From Loripinus fragilis (lineage: Eukaryota > Mollusca > Bivalvia > Lucinida > Lucinidae), in the NCBI GenBank assembly GCA_964019695.1, contig OZ026528.1, positions 54,032,495-54,096,494 on the forward strand: DNA of 64,000 bases. The letters are read 5' to 3'. The position numbers were made by a program, and so were the translations under genes. This document shows positions 1 through 11,600 of the stretch, piece after piece; the first letter of the stretch is position 1; every line of letters starts with the position of its first letter. The notes beneath the pieces are model-generated. The model did not search any database. It saw only the letters and a list, made by a program, of their open reading frames with translations, and had not been told where the DNA came from.

Positions 1-81
1 TGGATTGAAAATCATATGAGGTATATTATAGCAGTATAAAGCTGTAACATTTTTGTTGATTTAATTGCCCTTCACAAAAAC

Positions 82-150
82 TCATGAAAAATTGCATACA
101 AATGTGAATGAAAACATGTTTTCATTCACATTTTTATGCAAATTTTCATG
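82..150. repeat. Fold-back at the window start
   Basis: AAATGTGAATGAAAAC pairs with GTTTTCATTCACATTT. Outer CATGAAAAATTGCAT / ATGCAAATTTTCATG extends the arms. Confidence 0.75.
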
Positions 151-412
151 TTTTCATCACAATCCCTGTAAGTTTTCTTCATGGAATGGTTTGCCAGACC
201 AAGCTGTGACTGCACTGAATTTTTAACACAATCAAGATCTGGTTAGACAAATTCATTGGAGATTTATGTAATATGCAGTATTTTCGGAGAGCCTTTGAAT
301 GCCCAACTTGCATCCCCTACCAGCTATTAAAGTAAAGTATGGAACTTCATGTCACTTCAAATATCTTTGAAAACTCTTGTACGACAGCCATCAGCCTACT
401 TGTAGTATGTAC

Positions 413-605
413 AATATTGGTTGGTTGGTTTGATTCTTTATGTCTCAGTCAACAGCTATGGTCATGTCGAGACAGTCAGTTCCCCTAACCACACTTTTTC
501 CTGGGCAAGCTTGACTAAGGGGTTAACCAGTACTTTGTCCACATGCTTTCGCTTGTGATTGACAACAACCCTTCTTGAATCAGCGGAAGGGAGGAGAATG
601 GCAGT
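413..605 (-). mobile_element. SINE S1, 5'-truncated reversed copy
   Basis: Only the body and tail are present (plus strand: CAACAGCTATGGTCATGTCG ... TGAATCAGCGGAAGGGAGGA). The tRNA-like head is missing. Confidence 0.7.
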
Positions 606-1069
606 ACATTATAATTAAAATGATTGAAAAATTTAAGATAAAGTAAATCATTCATGAATGAACCAAATATGTTCTTCCTTTGTCAGTTTTTGATAAAGAT
701 TTTTTTGAAAAGCAAATCCTTTTTGGCAATTATTTTGTCTGTTTTTTAAGGGTGCCCAAGCGGAAGTGTGATATGCCCCCGTTGTTGTTGTTTCTAGAAA
801 ATTTTGCCTGTTACTATCCTCAGGAGTTTTCTGTGAGTTGGAAATTTATCAATGTGCAAATTGCAGATCTAAGTCATTATTTGCTTAATAGAAACAAATA
901 AAAATGTGTTGATTGCAGCACTTGTCCTGAAGTAGCTTTTTAATATTTGAAAAAGACAACTATTCATGTTTTCATTTTGCCACTGGGTAATCAATATTTC
1001 TGCTTGGCTTCACAATTTTCAGAGATGTTTCGGATCATCATAGACATTTTCCTCAAACTTTAAGCATGT
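606..1069. other. Unassigned sequence upstream of ATP6V1H
   Basis: No exon, promoter motif or repeat recognised. The 73-codon frame at 680 is AT-rich and lacks family features. Confidence 0.5.
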
Positions 1070-1195
1070 TCAGTTGCCATTTGCAAGCATGGGTCTTCTT
1101 GGGTTAAACCAGTACTAAACAATTAATTCGTCTTGCTCAAGGACACAATGCAGTGACGCCAATCATGCTCGAACCCGCAACCCCTCGGTTTAAAA
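1070..1195 (-). mobile_element. SINE S2 fragment, reversed
   Basis: Carries the S2 box B region (CGAACCCGCAACCCCTCG on the plus strand) and the TGGGTTAAACCAGTACT body; 5' truncated. Confidence 0.6.
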
Positions 1196-2094
1196 GCATG
1201 AAAAAATACCCAGCATGCAAGGAGTTAAAAGTAAACAAAAGATCTATTTTTAAACTCTCTTGCCTCTGAAAGTTAAAACAGATATGATTTAATTGACAAA
1301 AAAGGTCAGATATTGACAGATAATTTATGATGTTTGAATTTATTTCTGGGGGGCTTTATAAAAGGAAGCTACAAAGAAAAAGAATCCCACCATTCAAAAA
1401 AAGTCTTGCTTTGTTGGTATCACCTACAATATATAAACCAAAAAGTTATATTTTAAAATTAAGGTATAAATAGTATTAAAAACATAATTCAACATAGCAA
1501 ATTGTTTTCTGGCCTCATTATAAACACATTTTAACTCAAAAAACTTGTTCAATGTTGTCTTGCGATACATCACACAAACTGACCTTTCTATATGACAAAA
1601 GCCCCTTTTTACTCAAAATGTATGTTTTTTTTTTGTTTCTTGGTTGAAAATTTTGTTTGTGCTGACTTCTAAACAGAAAATGGATTATTTTACACATTGT
1701 GTTCTACCATGTTTATATTTTTTTTTTAATGATAAGATCTGGACATATCTTTGTCTAAATTTTAGCAATCAAGCTCTTATATTTTTCTCAAAATTTGCTA
1801 GTTTACCATTGGCTAGAATTGTTATTGGGATGTAAATTGTATGTGAGAAAATATACTTGAAAAAACTTGTGATTCTTGAATATTAGGGCACAATGACTGA
1901 ATATATGGAAACTTTTAGAGTAGTTTAATTCTTCTATTCCAAAATATTCTTTTTGGCAGAGAAAGAATTACTTAACCTTTGTGCTGCTGAATGAGTGTAC
2001 ACGCTTCTATAAGAGCAGACTGAACACTACACCATATGAACGCTTGATTTCCAATCAATCCAATGGTGCAATTTATATTATTAATATGGATTCA

Positions 2095-2285
2095 CAGGTT
2101 TAGATAAAGAAAAATTTTCAACATACAATTGTTAATAGTTTCTTACCCATAATTTTTAGCATATGTTTTGGGTACTCAAAAGAACCGTCTCAATGAGATG
2201 GTTCTTTTGAGTACCCACAACATATGCTTTGGTTGAGAAATAAGAAAATTATTTTTCTGTTACACACTCTTAACTTAAGTCCTGG
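2095..2285 (+). repeat. M1 fold-back MITE, copy 1
   Basis: Family pattern: left end CAGGTTTAGATAAAC, TTTTCTTACCCATCA, the stem GGGTGCTCAAAAGAACCGTC, a 3-nt centre, the matching arm ending GAGTACCC, then GTTGAGAAATAAGAAAAT and right end ...CTTAACTAAAGGCCTG. In this copy the centre reads AAT instead of ATT although the flanks are in forward order. Confidence 0.8.
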
Positions 2286-2304
2286 GATTTATCATGTGGA
2301 TGAA

Positions 2305-2362
2305 AATCAATGTGGATCCAGATCAGCTGGCTTCATCAGAAGCCAGCTGATCTGGATCCACA
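2305..2362. repeat. Hairpin 90 bp before exon 1
   Basis: GTGGATCCAGATCAGCTGGC and GCCAGCTGATCTGGATCCAC pair; related to M3/M5 cores. Confidence 0.8.
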
Positions 2363-2448
2363 CTGTTTTCAAAAGCAAGTACAGAACTTTGAAAATGTTT
2401 AAGTGCATAGTGTACTTATATGGTTGAAGACTGTAATTCAGCATTAAA

Positions 2449-2614
2449 ATGCGCCGAGCATCCACCTATTCTCTCGCTGGAAACAGCACCCCAGTTCTAG
2501 GTCAACGTGAGGAAGGGGTAAATGAACTGATATACAGGCGTTTCTCCTTGCCTGCTCGTCGTAGGCATGATGAGTCTATGAAAATAGCTGAAATGAAAGC
2601 TCAGACATTTCAAG
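2449..2614 (+). CDS. ATP6V1H: ATP6V1H exon 1 (first coding exon candidate)
   Basis: Residues 1-55. The exon starts MRRASTYS and ends with a donor GTTTGT, leaving one base that fits the incoming phase of exon 2. The N-terminal extension is not in the human protein. It is arginine-rich and has two RRxS motifs (RRAS, RRFS). A CAG at 2439-2441 just upstream could be an acceptor, so the true exon may begin earlier and ATG 2449 may not be the only start. Confidence 0.65.
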
Positions 2615-5600
2615 GTTTGTCTTGTTTGTTTTTCATTCACCCTTTCTTTTTTGATGGAATCTTCCATCTAGATGCATGAAATAATGTTTGGACTGTCTAT
2701 TGTGTATTTTAAGGGATCAAATTTTTGAATTTTCGTAATATATCAGAAATTTGTTTTTTCAAGGTTTTATATTTCTGAAGATGTTTTTTTTTTACCTTAG
2801 CAAACGGTACAGACCCCCTGATGTGCTGCCACACTTTGTGGCAGCTTATCTGGGCCTAAACAGTTAATCAATGTACATGTACGAATCATGAATAACAAAG
2901 AGTTTAGAATTCAGAAGCTATGTCAACGTGTTCTTAACTCTTTCCTTGCTAGCGTTGGTTCTGATCAGGATCCAACTGTTTGTCACTCTGAAAGTGTTCC
3001 TGAAAGTTTTTTTGAAAAAGTTGATTTTGAAAAAAGTCAGCAGATGACAACAATAGCATCAAAAGTTAACCATTTTGCATAGACGTAACTTTTTATCTTC
3101 TGGTGTCATCTGGTGATAACTTTTGCAAACAGTTTGGACTAAGATCAGGCCCGGACAAAACATCTGGCCTGATCTGGATTCAAACTGTTTGACACTGATG
3201 GTATTCCCGAAAGATTTTTTTAAAAAGTTAATTTTGAGAAGAAAAGTCAACAGAGGACAACAAAAGCATGAAAAATTACCCAACATGCAAAGAGTAAAGC
3301 AGGCTCATAACTTGCATACCTGGACCTATGGTTAACCCTTAAAGCGCCAAGAAAAAATCTGCAAATCTGCAAATGTCGTCTGCTGAAGTCGTCTGCTGCA
3401 AATAATTGCCTAACATTACTGATGAATTAAGTATAGAAGCAAACAGCATGGACCCAGAACACACTGTTTGCCATAGAGGCTTCTTAAACATTTCAGCAGA
3501 CGAGAAAAGCAGACGACTTTTGTTGCGATTGGCGCATTAAGGGTTAAGGTAATTTTTCAATTTTCAGGAGCACAGGTGGCAACTTCTATTCTTCAACAGA
3601 GAGCCAATGATGTACGAGCTAACAGAGTCAACTGGCAGTCCTATTTACAGTAAGTCACAATAGAGAAAATCGCTGGGCCCCGTAGCGCAATTGGTAGCGA
3701 TTCTGATTGCTGATCCAAAGGTAGTGAGTTCAATCCTGGTCTCATACTTTCGTGGAGATTAATCATGAAATATTTTCTACGATCATTCTCCTCCATCCAC
3801 TGATTCAGAAGGCTGTTAGTTGCAAGCGAAAGGATGTGTACGAAGTACACATGTACTGGTTAACCGCTTAGTCTAAGCATGTCCAGGAAAAATGTAGTTC
3901 TGTTAACTGACTGTCTTGACATGATGAGTTGCTAAATCGCAAACCAAACAAACGGGGAGTAGGGCAGTGGCTCAGTGGTGGAGCGTTTGACTCGAGATTG
4001 AGGGGTTGCGGGTTCAAGCCTCACCGGGGTCTCTGCATTGTGTCCTTGAGCAAGACACTTTATCCTCTGCTTAGTACTGGTTCAACCCAGGAAGACCCGT
4101 CCTGACATAACTAAAAATGTTGACTGGGGCATAAAAAATCATAATAAAAAAATTGATAGAGAAATAAGTCAGCTCTGAAGATGTATTAAAGATTTTAGGC
4201 AACCGGTATGATATCCAACAGTGATCCATAGTGACAAAGCTTTGGTTTGTTCTGGTTCTACACTGTTTTTAAAACAGGATAAACAGATATATCAGGGTTT
4301 ACCTTAGTAGTGGTTAATACCTTGTGAGAAATTGACAATGTAAAATCACTAATTTACAAGATAACTTTTTTCCCTTACATGTACATGCGTGAAATTTGGT
4401 TACTTGCAAATTAAAACTCCTCACCCCATAAAATGGGACCGGGCCGCGTAGCGCAGTCGGTAATGTGTCTGGCTACAGATGCGTGTCTGACTGCAGATCC
4501 AGGGGTCGCGAGTTTGATCCTGGCGCGGTCCCATACTTTCGCGGAGATTGATCATGAAATAATTTCTACGGTCATTCTCCTCCCTTCCGCTGATTCATTC
4601 AAGAAGGGTTGTTGTCAGTTACAAGTGAAAGTATGTGCACAAATTACTGGTTAACAGCTTGTTCAAGCCTGCCCAGGAAAAAATGTGGTTAGGTGAACTG
4701 ACCGTCCCGCAATGACCATAGCTGTTGACTTGGGACGTAAAGCAACAAAAACAAACAAACAAACCATAAAAATGGATATATGTAAGAATATATATGTATT
4801 ATCAGATGAATGGTTGGAAATCACATTTAAAACTGATATGATCTAAACATACATGTAAATTCAATAATCTGACCATACACATGTACCTTCCCAAATGATA
4901 ATTATGCATACATGTACATATACGGTAAATGCTCTAAAATTTTGAACACTATTTGAAATAATACCTATTGAATTAGTTCCATTATAATTACTTCCCTTTT
5001 TTCAAGGTAATTTTGTATACATATACATTTATCCACTAGTTCCATCGATTTTTAGGGGACAGATGATATCTAATGAAGATTTCCAGTTTATATCCAAGTT
5101 TGACAATGCCACTGCAGACATGAGACAAGCCATGCTACAGGAACAGCAAAATAAACACCAGGTAAAACAGTTGTGAAAAGGTAACTCTTGATTTAGTTCC
5201 ATTACAATTACTTCCCTTTTTCCAGAAATTATGGTAAATGCTCTTTAATATTGATGGCAGAATCAAAATGCCATATGCATAATGTTAGTGTTGGTGAAAG
5301 TTCCTGAATTGAAGTCAGCTCCAAAGTCTTAAATTCATATGAGAGTAGCCTATAGCACCTTTAAGAGTAGGGCCTTCAGAAATAGAAAATAACTTCATAG
5401 GTCATTAAATTAAGAAACCACCAAAATCAAATTATGCCAATACCCCAGTGTTTTAAAATTGCAAAATTTTGATGCTGTGAATACAAAGTGTTCTACAGAA
5501 TTCTAACAGAAAAGGCTATACTGTTATATCCCTGGCATTACAGTGCAAATGCTGAATACGCCTTGTAGGTAATCAGAAGGTGTGTTGTTAAGTCTATAAG

Positions 5601-8600
5601 TATTATAAATGGATACAGTAATGATACAGGGTATATTTCTATCACTATATAATCAAAAGCTTTTAATCCAGATATTAAAGCCAATATTTTGAAAATTGTG
5701 AGAACATTATAACTTGTTTTGAATGATCAAAAGAAATATCTCTATGAGATAAAGAAAGATCTCTATGAGATGTTACTTTTGAGTACCCACAATATATGTT
5801 TTGTACAAGAAATATGATTTTTTTTCTGGAAGATTAGAGATTTATAAAACATAGCTCCAGATAAGGCTGGGTATTGCATATTTACGCAATTTCATGGAAC
5901 TGAAAACGCAATTAAATTAATTTCTGTGCGTACAAAAACGCAATAAAAATCCTTGATACTCAATTCCGAACTTTTTCGTAGCGTTTGACGCTATTGTATT
6001 CTGTTTGCGATTGTCGTTTTTCGCATCACAAGCTGTTGTTGGGTACAAATTTATACATGGCGTCGCGCTGAATCTAGTTTATTAAATTGTAAACCAGTCC
6101 AGGAACATTCTTATCGCTGTTTAGCTATACCCAATACTTACACGATTACGACATTCGTCTCGCTTCACAATAACAATGGCGTAACGTAGGCGAAAAAGCC
6201 CCTGATAACATATCGCAACTAACTCTAATACCGCGTTGGTGGTTCGAAGAATCAAAGCTGACTTGATAGATACGTTGGATTTTCGAAATAAGTTGGAAAT
6301 AGCGATCTCAGATATACCTGTACTAATATTGCCAGTGTGCTTTCCGAAAGTGAAACCAAAAGTAAACAAAAAATCAGGAGAAACAAGGTCCGATTTCATT
6401 GCTTATTTGCTTTCAGATGGATACCCAATACAAAAACTTTATCTACCCAATTTAAAATTTGAAATACCCAATTAAGTCAAAAAGAGGTGGGTAAATACCC
6501 AATTGCCTCCAATCCTTATCTGGAGCTATGTAAAATTTGTTTCTTTTGCAGCTTGCCAAGACATTTTTCAACCTGATGAGCCATATAGCCAAAGATCAGA
6601 CACTGCAGTATATCCTCACCATGCTGGATGATGTTCTACAGGTAATTAACACATAATCATACATCAGTCCAGATAAACTAGAAAATTAAGTGTAAATTCA
6701 TGAATATTTTCTTAACTATCAGTTTAAAGATTTGTTTTGGGTGCTCAAAAGAACCGTCTCATTGAGACGGTTCTTTTGAGTATCCACAACATATGTTTTG
6801 GCTGAGAAATAAGAAAATTAGTTTTTGTATACGCAGTCTTAACGAAAGTCCTATATTAACAAAAATTTTGAGCGTAAAACTGTAAGTAGTTTTTTACCCA
6901 TCAGTTTTAGCATGTTTTGGGTGCTCAAAAGAACCATCCCATTGAGACGGTTCTTTTGAGTACCCGATAGAAAAATAAGTAAATTAATTTTTAATTATGC
7001 ACGGTTATCTAAAAGGCAGATAATTTATATGACGATAGCAAGGCAAACATGATTGATCGGTTGGATAGGCTTCTGTCCCCTGGTTTTTAAAGAGTGACAT
7101 CATGCTCATACTATTAGTAACACCATCTCCAAATAATAAAAATATCAATGCATTCTGAATTTGCCTTGTTACATGTTGCTTTATCCAAACAAAAGTGTTT
7201 CTTGAAAACTCACTCTGTCCCACAGAGTTAAGCACAGACTGAGCACATTGTCTTTAATCTTTTGTATACTGGAAACCCCTAAACGGGTATTTTGGCAAAC
7301 AGTGAAGACCCAGATGAAATGCCACTTACTGTGGCTCTGCTCTGTTTGCTCAAATAGAAACAGTCATCATCATCATCATCATCATCAAAATCGGATTTTT
7401 GATTAACCTGCAGGTGCAGGGGTATCATCCACATCAATGGGCTCCTTTCCAGGTAACTGGCAGCTGCACGCATAGCAGATCTCACACCTGATCTCCAGGT
7501 GCTCCTTTCTTGAGTCAGCTTCCACTCCGTTGGCGTTAGTCATTCTTCAACAGTTTCTTCAAGGTCCGCCTCCCTGGCCCCAGTCTGCTATCAACTTCAG
7601 GGAGAGAAAAATAGTCATTATTTGGAAAACTAACCTGTAACCCCTTTATATGTACAATGAACCATCTCAAGTGTATTGTATCATATCAGGTGGAAGAATC
7701 CATAATTTCACACAGGGTTAATCATATTTGTATAATTTTACAGGAAGATAAAACACGAGTTGAGATACTGAAGCAATATTCCAAACGTAACAAAGAATCA
7801 GTGTGGACCCCATTCTTGCACCTTCTTGACAGAAATGATAGGTTTATAGTTAATCAAGTGAGTATCATGCTTAATAGTGTTTGGAGTGCATTATCGTTAT
7901 ATGTAATTTCATCAAAGTTCAAAGTAACCAAGTAATTAATAATGTAAGCTTTATATATTTGTTCCAACATAAATATTTATGAATCTATACTTACGATAAT
8001 ATTACTTATGCTACCCTCTATTCCCCCAGAATGCGCCGATCTAATTACCAGCCGTGACAGACCGCTGATAGTAGAAGAGACATTGGTAACCGTGAATAAA
8101 TCAACCACGGTAAAGTCATGCACCTCATAACAAAATACCTGTAAACATCCTCTTTTGCGAGAAAACTTACAGATATGCGGGGAGGTGGGAAGCATGCTTT
8201 AAGCTTGCCCGGGCCTCATCGTAATATTATTGTAAGTATAGATTCATAAATATTTATGTTGGAACATACATATAAAATTTATATCATCTAACTTACGATA
8301 ATATTACTTATGCTAAAACAGATTTCATCTTTCTGGATGGTTGGCGAATCTGTCAATGAATGGAAAATATGGAAAATAAGTCTAAGACTTACCATTCAAC
8401 GAACACAGAAACAATGTCCTCGGCGGATGTAGATTCTAGGCACACAAGATCAATGCCAATTGGATGGTTGACCGTGTGTAATCCAGGCTGGAAAGAGCAT
8501 ATGCTCAAAGAAACCCGGGATGCCACAGAAAATATTTGAGAACAGAATAAAACGGTGCTGTTAACTCTAATTCCAAATAGCCCCACCGAATAGAAAAGAA

Positions 8601-11600
8601 ACAAATCAAGAAAGATATGTTTCTTACATTTCATTCATAATATGCGCCATGTGTAATAAAACCGGAAGTAAATACACAATAAGCACTGATTGGATAAAAA
8701 TATTATGAAAAACACCGTGTAACATCAGAAACGTCGGAATGGACGTTTTCTGGAGGTATTATTAAGAATTAATAACTTTCAGAGAAGCTACAACAGGACC
8801 AAGAGAAAACATTTTCTCATTGATACCTGCCATGTCCCGCAGATAAAATCTTATAAAAGAGTTCTCAGAAAGCCAATATCCCGCTTTGAGAACAGAATCC
8901 AACGGAACTCTGTTCAACCAAGCAAAGCTTGAACTCAAAGCTCTAAGCTCATGAGCACAAATTTTGCCTGATGAAGAGCCAGAATCCTCATAAGAGAAGC
9001 GTACAGTGTCTACTATCCATCTTGATATAGTAGAAGCACAGATCTCTTTATCATATGCCTTAATGTAAGAGATAAAAAGTCTTTTCATATTTCTACGGAA
9101 AAAACTAGTCCTTCGCGTATAAATGCGTAAGGCACGGACTGGACATAAAACAGAAATCATGTCAGAACCAGAAAGAGCAGGGATCTCTATTGGAACACCT
9201 GCTACAGAAGGCAACTGGTTTTTAGCTAAAAACCCTGGAAAAAAAGTGTAATTCAACCACACTAAAGTCGGCTGAAAATTTAACTGAGCCAGGAGCAGCA
9301 AATAAGGCATGAATCTCACTACGTCTCCGGCCAGAAGCAAGTGCTATCAGAAAAACTGTCTTCTGAGTAAGGCACTTTATAGAGCATGAAGACATGGGCT
9401 CAAAATGGGATTTCTTCAAGCTGTCGAGAACCAGGGCAAGATCCCAATGGGGAACGACCCGGCTAACAGCAGGTTTCTCCAAATCCATACTCCTGATGAC
9501 ATCAGAGAGGACTGGATGGGAAGAAAAATCTACTGAAGTAAAATGCTTCAGGGTGGAAGCAATAGCCGACCTATACCCTTTAATGGAGGAAGGCAAAAGC
9601 TTCTTTTCCTCAAAAAGGAAAATAAAGAAATCTGCCATTGAGGTCACAGTTGGATCGATGGGATCCATCTCCCGCTGGAGACACCAATCCATCCAAGTGT
9701 TCCAGCGGAAATTATACAGAGACTGTGTGGAAGATCGCTTCGCAGCACAGACTCTCTCGGCAGATTTCTTAGAAAATCCTGCCTTCTCGAGACCTCCCTG
9801 CAGCACAGCCAAGCGTGCAGGTTGTATATCTCCGGCTTCGGATGAGGAAGGCGGGAATGAGGCTGGATCAAAAGATCCTTCCGAATTGGAATCCTGTCTG
9901 CTGGGGCAACTAGCAGAGGAAGCAAAACTGGGAAAAACGGATGGCTTTCCCAGCACGGTGCAATGAGGATGACCAAACAAGTCTCTTTCTCCATTTTCAG
10001 AAGTACCTTCATGAGAAGTGGAACTGGAGGGAATGCCTAAGCTATCATTCCCTCCCATGAAAGAGACATGGCATCCACTGCCCAAGCCCGTGGATCTTGA
10101 AAAGGAGAAATGAAAACCGGAAGTTGATTGTTCAACCTCGTGGCAAACAGATATAAGTGAGGGACTTCCCAGAATTGAAATATCTGAGACAGTGTCCCCT
10201 TGTGGATAGTCCACTCTGTGTGGATTATCTGCCCTTTCCTGGATAGCGAGTCTGCCAGAACATTTAGTTTCCCTGGCACGAACTTGGCTGTCAGAGACAC
10301 CTGTCTTTTCATACACCATTCTAACAGATTGGTCGCCATGAAAGACAGAGTTCGTGACCGCGCCCCCCCTTCTTTGTTCAGATAAGCCGCTACAGTCGTA
10401 TTGTCTGTTGACAGCAGAATATGACAGTTAGGAATTATCTGACGGAAGGATTTCAGAGCCAACATGACTGCTCTGAGTTCGAGGACATTTATGTGTTGAG
10501 TCTGCCAATACGCAGACCATAGGCCTGAGGCTGAGAGATCGCCCATATGGGCACCCCAGCCCACCAGACTCGCATCCGTGAATAGAAACGAGTCTGGTTG
10601 TGGCTGACAAAGTGGCACCATGGTAAACAGGAAGTCCCTGTTCAGCCATTGGATTACGGCCTTGTTGAACCAAGGACCTAGGGAAATGTGAAAATCCCAA
10701 GACTGGTCCGCTTGAGACCAACGGTCCTTGATGCACCACTGAAGCATACGCTTGTGGGCTCTGCCATCTGGCAGGAGACGAGCCATAGACTCCATTTGAC
10801 CCAGAAGAGAATGAATCTGTCTGGCTGATGCTGATCGTGCTGACAGCATTCTCTGAATCAAGGTTACCAGTCTTGTTAACCTGTCCAAAGAAGGGCCTAT
10901 CAGTCCCTCCTCTAAACAGAAACGTGCTCCCAGAAAAGAAAACCTCTGACTGGGAACTAGCTCTGATTTGTCCCAATTGGGAACAAATCCCAGGGACAAA
11001 ACTGTGCTCAGTAGTTGATCTCTGTGAAACAAAGACATCACTTGAGATCGAGACGGCTGGAGCCAATCGTCTAGATAAGAATGTAGATGCATGCCCATGC
11101 GAAGACAATGTTTGACCACTGCCTTCACAGTTCTGGAGAACACGTAAGGAGGTGGGACCAGGCCGAATGGCAAGGCTCGAAACTGGTATGTTTTCCCCAT
11201 GAAGTGAAAACGAAAAAACCTCCTTGACTTGCGATGAATTGGTATGTGAAAATATGCATCTGTCAAGTCGAGGGAAATGGCCCAGTCGTGCTTCCGTAAA
11301 GAAAGACCAACCCAGTCCAAGTTTCCATCTTGAAATGAGGAGTGATTACATGCCGGTTTAGTCGGGACAGATCGATTACTGGTCTCCATCCTCCCGACTT
11401 CTTGCGAACCAGAAAGAGCCTGCTGTAATAGCCACCCTTTGGATGGCAAGAGGAAACTGGTTCTATGGCATGTTTGTCCAGCATAGATTTTACTTCTGTC
11501 TGTAGAAGTTGAATCTTCTCTGGATCTGAGGGTGCTGCTCTCAAAAACTGAGGCACTACCCTTGTCAGTTTGGGAAGGAGACACGAAATTGAATCCTGTA

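Noticed and set aside
4440..4510. Possible tRNA genes (also at 3675, 3965, 30800, 44820)
   Set aside because: Box A and B are present, but the acceptor stems do not pair and each is followed by a SINE body and tail.
6121..6475. Overlapping plus and minus frames as a gene
   Set aside because: They lie inside a short TIR element and show no domain or conserved motif.
10828..11115. Plus-strand frames across the DIRS element (also 9394-9966, 12681-12953, 13786-14067)
   Set aside because: Shadows of the minus-strand polymerase, recombinase and gag-like regions, with no family features of their own.
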